A stretch of 64,000 nt of DNA, from the NCBI GenBank assembly GCA_013396915.1, contig VWZL01005131.1, positions 1-64,000 of the forward strand. Direction: 5' to 3'. Below the pieces are notes generated by a model. It searched no databases. It saw nothing but the letters and a program-made list of their open reading frames with translations, and was not told where the DNA came from. Shown piece by piece: positions 50,101 to 61,027 of the stretch (the first letter of the stretch is position 1; every line of letters starts with the position of its first letter). Position numbers and translations under genes: made by a program. The stretch comes from Stercorarius parasiticus. Lineage: Eukaryota > Chordata > Aves > Charadriiformes > Stercorariidae.

Positions 50101-53100
50101 GAATATTGAAATTGGCAGCTTTTCTTTTTAATGACTGGGCTTTTTCCTTGATATTCTGAGATGTTTTCAGCAGACTAAATAAGGGAAAGGACTAGCCATC
50201 ATCATCTCTATGGCTGCACCTGAAGATCTTCCTGAAATGTGAACATAAGTTTTCTGCTCTTACATCCCTGCTGTGTTGATTTCTATTGCTGTCTTTTTCC
50301 TCTCACCTGTCTTCAATCTTTTCCATTTTACTTTCCATCTATTAAGAGCCTGACTTAGCAAAGCAGCTGGTGGAACATAGCTGGGGCCAATTTGGCACAT
50401 TAAAAGCAGTACTATGTACTTTTTTTTTTTTTTTTAACAACTTAACTGCAGGAAAGTGAGAAAGTGACTGTGGTTTTTGCTTGGGTTTTTTTTTCCTCTT
50501 TTCTTTTTTTTTTTTTCCTGTGACTATTAATACTTAGTTTATTTCATTCCAAAAGAAATTGGCTAAACCATACCTAAGAACTTGGAGGAAATGCCTAAAA
50601 GTAATTCTCTTAGACTTTTTCACAACATTTTCAATAAAAATTTCTGTTAGAATTTAGAAATAATAGTTCTTGGGTTCTTTTCCTCCTCATTCATAGACTT
50701 TATAATTAGCAAAATTATAAAGCAGTTCTTCAAAACAGCCTATTTTCAGCTTTTCAGTTTCAGTTATTTTCTACATGGATATTTCCTGTGGTCTCTCATT
50801 TCATTGTATGTGTAAGAGTAAATTCTTGCTTGGTAATGTGCAACCAGTGCAAGAATATCCTACGGCAGAAACCCAAACTGAAATTACTGTCAATAACGGG
50901 GAGCGGGAAAAAAAGCCCAAGTATCATTAAAATCTGCCTAATTTATTCAAGCAGAACCCTAACACTCTAGCAGCTTTTATTCTCTAGCAGCAAGGAAAGT
51001 TCTCTCCCTTTTTCACATCCCTAGTAATAACTATAGCAGCCTTCACATAATTGGACTATTCCAGTAACCTCATCTAGCATACAACATCAACCACTTTGAC
51101 AGAATGTGGTGGCTCTGGGTACAGGAGTCAAGTGAAAACAAACAACAACAACTAATCTTTCATCCTTGGAAACAAAGGTGAGACTAATTCATTAGAAATA
51201 CAGGTCTCATTCTTGTGGATCTGTGCTCTATGTGAGGTAAACAAAAAAAGAAAAAAAAAGAAGACAACGTTATTTTCACATCACCAGCAAGAAATTAATT
51301 TTGGAATAATTCCAATTTTAAATGAGATCTTAACAAAATACTTAAGACAACTACATTTAAGATATATCCTTACCTTACATTGAGTTATAAACTATCACTT
51401 GTCAGGAACACTTAGAATTATTTTTTTTTTCCAGACAGACGCAAGTGTTACCTAATACAATTTTTTTAAAGGCCTTAAAATAACATTCATACATTACTGA
51501 ACAGATAACTAGATTCTCTACTTCTGAACAGCTACTAACCTAAATGAAGTGCAAGAAAACAAACTAAATTAGAAACGTATTCATGTAAGCTGTCTACCTA
51601 TCTATCGGATTGGCTTAAATACTGAGAAAAGATGGTACCTAATCTCCGAAAGGCAAAATGCTGTTCTGAGGAACAAGAGATCACACCTTTTGTCTTTACA
51701 TGTCTTGTTCCAAAATCATTGGCATCATGGCCGTGCTAAGGTTCTCTGGCCTTTGAAATGCTGAATTCTGCAATTAATTTTATGTGCTTAAAAAGGGTGG
51801 GGTAAAATGAAACACACACATTTTTATGAATTATTAGGAGAAATATATCTTTTTGATTGCATTTTTCTCCAATGCTTGCACAACTTTACTGTAGCCTCCA
51901 GATAAACCTGCTATATAAAATGACAACAATAGTAATAAGGAAAAGTGGCAGTAGTTATTTTGTTTTTTTCCAACCTATACTCAGTAAAAAGCTCTCTATC
52001 CTGTCATTCGTGTTAAGACTGGTGTTCATCAGCTGTGACTCTCGGTGATAGAGCAGGTAGAATAGACAGCCACGCCTTGGATAAAGCAGTTGGTATTACC
52101 AGCCTTGGGCTTCATCTTTTTTGCCAAACCTTTTGCTCATCTTTAAAGATACATTTCTCTTGGATTTTTTTTTCCTGTGTTAATAGGCAGCAAAGTAGCT
52201 ATTTAAACCTACTGATCATATATTCACTGTTCAAGCTAACGTATTACAACAGAATTTTTTTAAAGGCATGCCTTGAGGGTCACATTAAGTAGAACCTGTA
52301 AAGCAGTAAGTTGTCTCTGTTAGAGTTTTTATTGCCAACTAAGAGAGATTACACCCAGATGCCCTGTGCTCCTTTTCATTCTTCATCCTGGTTCAGTCCT
52401 GCTGCTGAAGGCAGAGATCATAATTTTTTGGAGTGAGTCAATAACTCTTGCATAATAATTTGGGTTTTAATGGTTAAGATCATTCTTTACCTTTACTTAA
52501 GAAACAAATCAAACCAAACTGAAAAACACACCCCCACTCCCATGCCCCCAAACCATATCTTCAACCCTTAGAATTAAAGTTTAGACAAGTAATTCCCACG
52601 AACCATTCCTACATCTTAAACTGACCATTAGCAAGTCTCCGATATTCAATACCAACAGTGTATAAGAAAGGGTGTTCATGAAAATCCTGCCTTACAGAGG
52701 AAGGTAAGACAAACTTTTATTGCATTTGACAAGTCCTCCTTGCACCAGCTGTATTTCAGCAGTGTTTTGTTTGTGGATAACAGGGTTTAAGTTAAAACCA
52801 AGATATGCCAAAAAAGGGTAGGCCACAGAGTAAAAGCAAGAGGACCAATCAAATAATTCTTAGAGATCCCTCTGCATGGATTAGGGTTGAATATTTTTTT
52901 TTTTCTGGTCAAGCTTTGTTTTCACCAGGGAAGTAGAAGCAAAAATGGCTGTCACAGAAGAGAAATTGAAGAGTCAGTGCAGAGAATAAGATAAAAGGAA
53001 GCTGTGAGTACGTGTGAGCAGGAAACAAAAAGCTCTAATACAAGAATAGAACCTATACAGAATTAGCCACAGTAACGGTCAAGTTATATGTAAGAGAGAG

Positions 53101-54426
53101 GGTAGGAGTGTAATCAGAGGGCAAAAATATTGCTTAGATGATCAAAAAATGTATTTTTAAACAGGGAGTGATTAAAATGAGGAAACCAAAGAGGATTAGA
53201 ATAGAGGTGATAATTAGTGCAGGCTGTTCATTTTTCCATTAACTCACATACCAGAGCTGTGCTGATTTGCAAGTTTATGAATTTCTAGACTTTTAACCCA
53301 GATTCTTCATAGCAAATTTGCTCACATTTCATCTACAAGCCATTAGTACACTCCACAGGTAGAAGTGCTTTGTGCCTGCTATATGATATTGCTTTTACAT
53401 GTCTGAAAAGGATCCAGCTTTTCATCATTTTTGGTTCATGACATCATCGAGTTATACATATAACACAAAGGTGCATTTATCTAAATAATGAAAGGCTGAA
53501 TTCCTGCTGACAATGAAATTAGTATTCATTTATTGTACCTGAAGAAGCTGCGATAGGTTTCACTGGTGAAAATAAATAAAGAATTCTTTGAAAAAATTGT
53601 TTCCACTCTTTGTTTTATCACAAAACCATGTAGCTCTGTATAATACTTTTATGGGGGAGCTGGGGCTGGTGGTGTTGTAACAGGACTAGTTAATCTAGAT
53701 TAAGAGTTGTGGAAAGAATGATGTGTATTCATACTGATGCACTGTGGTAAATATATTAGATTAATAATTTCAGGGGAGAAAAAGAGAGGAAGAAAATGAA
53801 ACAGATTAAATATTTTTCTATTAATCCTGTAAATATATTGTAATTTATTTCAACATTCATCTTTTTCTAAAACTGTTAAAAACCTCAAGTGACTGACTAG
53901 AGTTTCAGTCAGTCTTCAATCAGCCTTTGTACTAAAATAATATGAATTTGAGGACAAGCAAAAAAAAGGTAAACAAATCAACAAATAGAACCCAACCAGT
54001 ATTTCTTTTCAATTTTGGGTCTTCTAGGTACCAAACAAATCAATAATTAATACAGTCCTGAATATGTGGCCTGTTAAGGAGGGGATCTTAGGTTGCACTC
54101 TCCAGGTTCCCCTGTCCATGCTAGAAAGCAAGCTGCAAGTATTCCCTCACCAGTACCAGGGACGTCATGCCAAGTCCTTCCCGATGATGGGAACAAGTCA
54201 GACAAAAGCACAAAAGTGTCCAAATTATGGTTGTCAGGCACAGAACTACTTTACAAGTAGCCCTGAATCACACTGATTACATTATTTGCTTCACTTTATG
54301 CCTACTTTTCTTCTGCTTTTCCCTCTGTTACATCCTGGTCTGACTACATTGGGCCCGGGAGAGGTTTGCAATGATTCCAAGCATGAGATTAAGACACAAA
54401 CAAGGTCAGATGCTGCTCACTGCAGG

Positions 54427-54432
54427 TTTATT
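54427..54432 (-). terminator. Polyadenylation signal of the 54 kb LTR
   Basis: The minus strand reads AATAAA followed by CCTGCAGTG, about 100 bases before the LTR's 3' end, the expected position at the R/U5 boundary. Confidence 0.6.
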
Positions 54433-54657
54433 GTTATTCCCCAGCAATAGTCACTGAGATAAGTGATAAAGGCGGAAGCAGAGGAAAGGCAGAAAGGAGA
54501 AGCAGTATTATGGAGCACAGCAAGAACATAGTCACCACCACAGGCCCAACAACATCTCAGCAGTCCTCTGGAATTTCAGCAGCATCCCATTGATCTATGG
54601 TTGATGGAGGCAGGAGTCTCAATCCCAATTCACAATTTGTGGTGGGTCACCGCAGCA

Positions 54658-54664
54658 GTTATAG
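54658..54664 (-). promoter_or_regulatory. TATA-like element of the 54 kb LTR
   Basis: The minus strand reads CTATAAC about 30 bases downstream of a CTGATTGGTC CCAAT-type box and about 230 bases upstream of the AATAAA. Order and spacing fit a U3 promoter, but the box is not canonical. Confidence 0.45.
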
Positions 54665-55057
54665 TCCAGGTAGGTCCGTAGCTTGACCAATCAGCATGGC
54701 AGCAACCTTTGCCCAGCTAATTGTCATTTGACAGTCGCTATAAGTTTTTCCTGCCCCCTGTTGCTTGGGCAGCAACTTGGCTCAGCACAGTCATTGTGTC
54801 TCAGCAAGTTTGGTGTTAACAGGACAAGTCCAATCAGGCCCCCAGGGTAGACAGGGTATGGCTACTCTGATAACCAAAGGCCTACAACCTTTTCAGCTGA
54901 TGGCAATCTTGGATGGTGACTGATAAGCAGAAGAATGGTCTGCAGAAGGTGCTAAATGGGTACAAGCAAGTTTCTTATTGGCCCACAAGCCTGCTGTTGG
55001 TTTGCAGAAACTTAAGCAAGCTTTGAGACAATTATTTTCAGGTTCCTGTCTCTCTCA

Positions 55058-55834
55058 CCCTCCCAGCTTCTTCTCCAGTTATGACTCTTTGCCCCTCCCA
55101 AATAAAAAAACCTGCTCCTGGTTGTTCTTAGCCCATTGGCCCCAGTCTGCTGTCATGATGCCCCTCTTATTATATCCCTCTTTTGGTATTTATGATAGGA
55201 TTACCATGCTAATCCCTCTTCAGTCAGCGATCCACAAAGTCACTATTCTATTGTTGTTATCTACAAGGTATTTTTTCACACCATTGTCATGTTAGTGTAG
55301 CCGTAAATCAGGGTTAACCAGCTGCTTAGACTTTACTTTCTCTTTGATTTAAGGCACATTCAGCAGTTTCTCATGTTGCTGTCATATTAACATAACTATA
55401 TGGCCAGAGTTAGTCATTTGTCTACAAAGCACAGCAACATCAGCTTTCCAAACATATACCTTACCTCTTGGAACAGAAAAGGCCTTCTGTAATGGTCCTT
55501 TCCAAGGTGTGGGACACATTAAAAGTAATTTCACTAATTTTAAGGGTAAGCACAAGCTTGATCTGTTCATCTACTATAATGAAAGGGCAGATGCCTGAAG
55601 CAACTTAGGCTAAAAGAGGGAAGAAGTAGCTTTACTTTTTTGACCTCAGTAGTTAGTTACTACCCAGAACCACCTAGTTCACAGAACCAGTGTGTGTGCG
55701 TGTGTAAGGATCAATTCTACTTGTTCTTCAATCACACTTGTAGGACCAATTCCTAGGTTTAAAGTCTTCAAAACCTAAGCAATATTTAAAGAACTTGTGA
55801 AGATAATTCTAGAAGCTGTTACTGATGGGAGACA
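55058..55834 (-). other. Unassigned segment beside the LTR, possible retroviral internal remnant
   Basis: Directly upstream of the LTR on the minus strand is a purine-rich tract. Further on, a 62-codon frame (55382-55570, minus) carries CPTPWKGPLQK and GKVYVWKADVA; the latter in particular reads like degraded coding sequence rather than random translation. I cannot assign it to gag, pol or env. The sequence could equally be unrelated flank. A second CCCTC after ACA at 55832-55839 hints that the element's far edge may be 55834. Confidence 0.3.
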
Positions 55835-58800
55835 CCCTCTTAAAACTTCTAGCAAGGAGCCAGCGGAGAGCCATAGGCAAAAGGAACTCAATTTTTCTCC
55901 ACAGGCACAAGGCTACTTCAGCTCTGTCTAAATTAAAACAGCTGCAAGACTATATGGAGTTCTTCCTTGGAGAAGATTTGGTTTTGTAACTACGTTCAGT
56001 TCAATCAGATAAACATAGTTATAATACAGAATACTTTCACAAGGAAGCAATAAAGCATACTGAAGACTACTAAACTGTTTTGTGGGGTTTGTTTTGTTTT
56101 GTTTTTTACTAAATATCCTTTTTGTCCCACTAAATGTTTTACTTTCACTTTTTTGAACTATGCAATATTACTATGAAGAAAATATATTTTTTGTTTCTTC
56201 CTTCATTTTTTCACCTTCCCCCCCCATTTACTCTTTTTATATTTCATAATTATTTATTCCTTACATTACTCTCTTTTTCTGATTTATTCTTTCTAAAATG
56301 TTTTTCCCTTAACTTCTCATTTCTAAGAGCATGGATTCCTTTATTCTGAAAGAAATTGTAAGAATTTATCATGCTATTATTTTTCAATGGAGACAAATAA
56401 ATAGATTTTTTAACAAAACAACAACAAATTCTAAACTTATTCCTTTTTCTCTATACCACCAACATATTACCCAAGAAGCCGACAATACCATTTATGGAAA
56501 GTAAAGCCGCATTTACCTACTTGAAGGGCTTCCCCATCTATCTGTAAATGGAATATAAGCATACTGCAAACATGGAAGGAAAGAATTAATGGAAGTTGTG
56601 TATTATTACTTCAGAAAACATGTCCCTATTCCTATTCCATGATCTAACTTACGTATCAAATCTGTTTGAATGTCAGAGCATGTAATTAACAAAAGGGAGG
56701 TGGAAGGGCAAAGAATAGATTTCATGAACTTGTAATAAACACACCCTGATCAAAATCTTCTAGATTCACTCTTATTTCATGTATTTTTTAATGTAATGCA
56801 ATAACTCTCAAAAGCACATTTTCTAGACATCAAGAATCCACAGTGTTAGAAACAGTACCTGCACACAGTGTCTCTCATGGCTTTACGAAGTTATGTTGCA
56901 ACCTACTGTAAAAAAATGAAAAGGTAGCTTGTAATAAAAATCCTTGTTTCTTCCAGTATGCACCTAATAGGGAAGCCAGTAAACTAGAAGGGGATGTAAT
57001 TTAAAAAAAAAATAAAGAAAAGGATATTCAGTGTTTGAACTGAGAAAACCTTTTCAGGCTCTTTAGCCTTAGAAAACTGTCTTCTTCCTCATATTAAAAA
57101 ACCAAAAAGAACAAAACAGCAAAAAAAAAACAACAAAAAAACCCCAAAAAACCACACAAAAAACCCCAAACAGAAACAAACAAACAAACAAACCAGAATA
57201 ATCTTTAATGATCCTGGAAACAGTTTGATTTATATTCCCAAATGTTTTAAGATTAGCATGAATTCTGCACTTAGGAAATCATTCGCCGCAGCCTAGAAAG
57301 GGAAAAAAAATACATATTGCCAGGCTTAGGTTTTCAGAAATTAACTTTCTTATGAGTTCGTCTTCGTTCCAAAAGGAAAACTGTTTACCCTTCAATTTAG
57401 TACTCTAGAGCTTTATACTGTATTCAAAATATAAAAGTGCAAATAAATTCCAGTATTGGAATGTGTTGAAAATGTACCTGTGCAAGAAGGAACCTTTTAA
57501 CAGAGGCTAATTCCCTGAGTGCATGTCATTGACAGTTACAGAGAGGCATGTTCAGGCATGTTGGGCTTTCAGGACTGGAATTACTCTTTGTCTGCACTGG
57601 AGCACAAAAATTGTACACTCTGCTTACCTCCTTTTATAAGACAAGCCCCAGAAAGCAGCTTTTCTCTTGCTTTTATCACAGTGAGCTGTCAGACTCCAGT
57701 CATTATGGAAGTTATGTCATCCCCCTGCTTAATGCAGGAATCATGCTGGTTATTGCATCCCAGGTCAAGGAACTGATAAACAGTTCAGACCATACATTAT
57801 CTTCAGCTGACAAAATCTTTTGCCCTTCGTGCCTATAGAGAAGAGTGCTGCAGTAACTACATTAGACACCATGCATGAGACTTCACTTTATCTAACTTTA
57901 ACTGTCTAAAATCAGGTGACTAATCCATATCATCATCTAGTATCCCTCTAGGCACTTAAAGAAGGTGATACACCCTATCCAACAATACATGTCCAAGGTA
58001 GCAAAGATGAATTGTCAGTTGGAGTGCCTTTCTCCTTCACTGACAGCCAAGGTAGCTTGCCTTCCCTAAAAAAGGTATCTAATTTTAGATGGAGCTAATA
58101 AAGCAAGATAAATCCACTCCCATAGCAGAAAATATGACCATATCTCTATGAATATAAATAACATTTCCTAAAACTCTTGGAGTCTTGATTTCAGACTAAC
58201 CAATTTATTACATATTATAATATATTTTATTTTCTGCTTGGTTTTTAACGGGTCATCTGTAATATCCATAAGTCACACTGGTCAGTGCAGCCATTTACTA
58301 ACAGCCAGTGTCATTGGGCTGGCAAATCTATGGATTTTAGCATTAGGCTAAGGATTTCCTTGAGGCTGAAGTTTACAGAAATACGAAAGCAGAAACTTCT
58401 AATAAACTAGCAAACTCACCTGCCTTAGAAATCCGACCTTAAAATGTGAATTACTGGAACATAATTGTACCACTTAGACTAATCTCCTGTCTGCATACTT
58501 GATTATTTCAATTATAATAGATACCCATTTAATTATTAAATAAGTCATCTCAATATGAAGCCAAGCCAACAAAACATAAACTGCACAAATAGTAGAATTA
58601 AAACTCTTGGAAACCTTAAAGCCTTCAGCCTAAATTCTTCTTTATACGCCTGGAAGTCAAAAAGATGACTCTGTAGAATATGCAAAAAAAATTAAAAATA
58701 ATTACCTTGTGGAAGGCAAGCTGAGTATAAGAAAAGCACTGTAAAAGATGGATGAATATCGAAAGATGGCATGTCCACTGACAAGGCTGAATCAGAATGT

Positions 58801-60589
58801 GTCAAGCGAGTATATTGCTATTTTATATTAACTGATTAATAGTGGTGTGAAAAACTTAAAAGAGTGACTGAAAGAAATAGCTTACTGACAGAGTTGAAAG
58901 CTAATCTTTCTATTGAAGAAAACATTAGGACAATTTCTCTTTCTCAGGGTACTAAAGTCAAATATACCATATAAACGATCCAATTTAGAAGTGTATTTCT
59001 GACCTTCTGAGCTAACAAATCGACTTCATGGCCATTTTTCAGAATGGTCAAAAATATTAAAATTTAAATTTAATAGATTGCCACACAAATAACTTTACAT
59101 AACCCAGGTTTTCCATAATACAAAATTTTAGAATGTTGGCCACTCACCTCATAGTGTATGAATTCCCTATAGTTTCAGAGAAAAAACATGTACAGTGATA
59201 TTTTGATGTATTTAGCCTCTCTGATTTTCCTTTTACCGTTCATAGCTTGCCACGTCTCTTTCCTTATATTTGCTATGGCCTAGCACAAAGCTAGCTGTAA
59301 AGTTATTAAAATTATTATTAAAATAATCTTTGTTTAGTCTACTAAGCAGAAAAGAATACAAGTGAATATGACAAATATTTGTTATTTTCTCAGCTAACTA
59401 CTGGATGGAATACAGATACTGTAGTAATTGATTTGACATAATAATTTAACCAAAACAGAATATCTATTCAGACTACTATTGATTCAGGTCAATTACAATG
59501 CTTAGTCCTTATATGAAGTAACAACAACTATTCTTCTTTTTGTTATTTTATATTATTCATAAACAAAACATCTGCATTTCCTTAAATATTGGCAGTAATT
59601 GCATGTATGTACAGTAATGTCATAGATACATCTTGGAACTTGCAAGAACTTACATCTTGCAGAAGAGATGGGTTATCATTATCAGCATTATGCTAGTTGA
59701 AAGCATCTACTTATGTAGTCAAACAAGCAAACACATTTTCAATGTATAAAATATGAGCAAGAGAATAAGATTAAAAGTTATGACTACACCAGAAAATCAG
59801 TGTCAATGCTTTCACATGCAGCATATGATCAGTTTTGGACAGATACAAGTCAAAAACTTTATGGCTTTATTACAGCTGTGGGTCTCTGACTATATTTTAG
59901 TAGGCTAACTCTTATCAGGTAGAAATGGCAAAAAACATCAACAGGTTTTTCTCTTCGAAAAAATATTTGTTTTCCTTAATTAAAAAATAAAACATTCAAA
60001 AGGGCAAGGTTTCTTTTCCATCTATTGGGAATAGAATAGACACATAAAAATACCACACTGAAGGAATTAAATACATACAAAAGCTGGAAAGCAGATTCAT
60101 ATTTTTGAAGCTTCACACTGAAGGCAGAAATGTAAGCTTGATTAGTGCATTCTATTGATCTTAATATGAATTAAATTACATTTATTTTTTGAATAGGTTC
60201 TTTTTCATATTATTTAAGAACAAAGTCAACAACATATGATTTTAGGAAGGACTATAGACGAAAAACTTCAAACTTCACATGGAATTCAGCCAGATTGACC
60301 ACCTTTCTCTTCTCAAGTTTGTTAAGCAAGTTTGTCTGTTACTCAAAGAATTCTCAACATATGCAAAATACTGAATTTTGAAATCTTTGGAGGTTAAGTA
60401 CTCACCTGAGTGTTTCTATAATAGTACCTTTTAAAGACCAGTTTTGGAACTCGTTTAATTTCCTTTTCCCTACTTTATAAAGATGATATTTCAAATTGTA
60501 TAAATTAAGGTGAATTAAAATAAATAGTCAATTTTTTGTGGTTCTTTGTCCTAATTTGTTCCATCTTTCATATGGTAAATCTTAATTAT
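55835..60589. other. AT-rich stretch with no recognised gene
   Basis: No frame above 96 codons and no known element. Simple sequence includes a T-rich tract at 56130-56340 and an A/C-rich tract at 57096-57194. Confidence 0.55.
57096..57194. repeat. A/C-rich low-complexity tract
   Basis: About 100 bases almost entirely of A and C, ending in CAAACAAACAAACAAA units. It is probably an eroded A-rich simple repeat. No retroposed gene body is visible beside it. Confidence 0.85.
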
Positions 60590-61027
60590 TGTTGTAGTTT
60601 TGGCCGGATTGGCCAATCAGAAAGATAGATGGCCCTGCCCCCCTTTCTCCTCAGAGAGGAGAGGAAGACATAAGGAGATTTACAAGTTTAGAAAAAGAAC
60701 TAAACTAATGAAAATAATAATAAATAAGAAAATAATAAATAATAACAATAGAATAAAATAGAATAAAATAGAATAAAATANTCCGCTTCCGACTCTCTAA
60801 CCGGGCAAAAAGCGAAGTTAGCTGACCTTGGTTGCTATAGCAATAAGTATAAGCAAGAGCCTCTGTGCATATCATTCCTTGGTATAATCAGGTTTTATCA
60901 CTCTGAGAGAGAACAGTTTCTGAACAATATGCTGTTAATTTCAGACTTTAGTCAGTTAGAAGAGGCCCAGCTAAAAAGTAAAATTACAAATCAGAAAATT
61001 GGTTCTGTTTTACCCCAAACCAGGACA
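60590..61027 (-). mobile_element. Solo LTR of an avian endogenous retrovirus (copy 2, internally incomplete)
   Basis: Same family and strand as 17837-18591. The minus strand begins TGTCCTGGTTTGGGG at 61027, and the element's other end is TG at 60590 on the plus strand. ATTAT flanks it exactly on both sides (60585-60589 and 61028-61032), a 5 bp target duplication that fixes both edges. After the N at 60781 the sequence matches copy 1 from 18347 to its end with about ten differences in about 245 bases; before it, it matches the other end of copy 1. About 340 bases of copy 1 (roughly 18004-18346), including the TATA box, are absent, with a single N in their place. No retroviral coding sequence adjoins it. 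Confidence 0.92.
60781..60781. other. Single N marking a probable assembly gap
   Basis: The N lies exactly where copy 2 of the LTR loses about 340 bases relative to copy 1, between an AAAAT-type simple repeat and GC-rich LTR sequence. It is probably a gap of unknown size rather than one unread base. Confidence 0.75.

Larger units (their letters stand above)
39386..54325. other. Long AT-rich stretch with no recognised gene
   Basis: Fifteen kilobases without a coding frame over 99 codons or a known element. It holds only simple sequence: a T/G-rich tract at 42278-42344, a CACA/TATA run at 42847-42866, an imperfect 28 bp tandem duplication at 44093-44149 (ATTCATAGGCAAAAA twice), a pyrimidine-rich tract at 40640-40940 and T runs at 50420-50518. 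Somewhat GC-richer patches near 44560-44790 and 46080-46660 were inspected and not recognised. Confidence 0.5.
54326..55057 (-). mobile_element. LTR of a second endogenous retrovirus family
   Basis: Read on the minus strand, this has the parts of an LTR in order: a start TGAGAGAGAC at 55057, a CTGATTGGTC CCAAT-type box, CTATAAC as a TATA element (54658-54664), AATAAA (54427-54432) followed by CCTGCAGTG, and an end ATGTAACA at 54326. CCCTC stands immediately left (54321-54325) and immediately right (55058-55062), which would be a 5 bp target duplication of a solo LTR. However, the minus-strand bases just before TGAGAG are purine-rich (GAAGAAGCTGGGAGGG) and look like a polypurine tract, which argues for a 3' LTR with internal sequence beyond 55058. 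CCCTC also recurs at 55835-55839 after ACA. The left edge is therefore firmer than the right. It is unrelated to the 17.8 and 60.6 kb LTRs. Confidence 0.7.

Noticed and set aside
54064..54276. 70-codon plus-strand frame left of the 54 kb LTR
   Set aside because: The translation is rich in Gln and Ser but matches nothing recognised. There is no start context or neighbouring coding sequence.
57519..57838. Two overlapping open frames of 85 and 96 codons
   Set aside because: The two frames overlap and read unrelated proteins with no recognisable motif. No splice or promoter context supports either.
17837..61027. A single large provirus between two same-strand LTRs
   Set aside because: The spacing is 42 kb, the interior has no gag, pol or env, and the second LTR has its own target duplication. 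They are independent solo LTRs.
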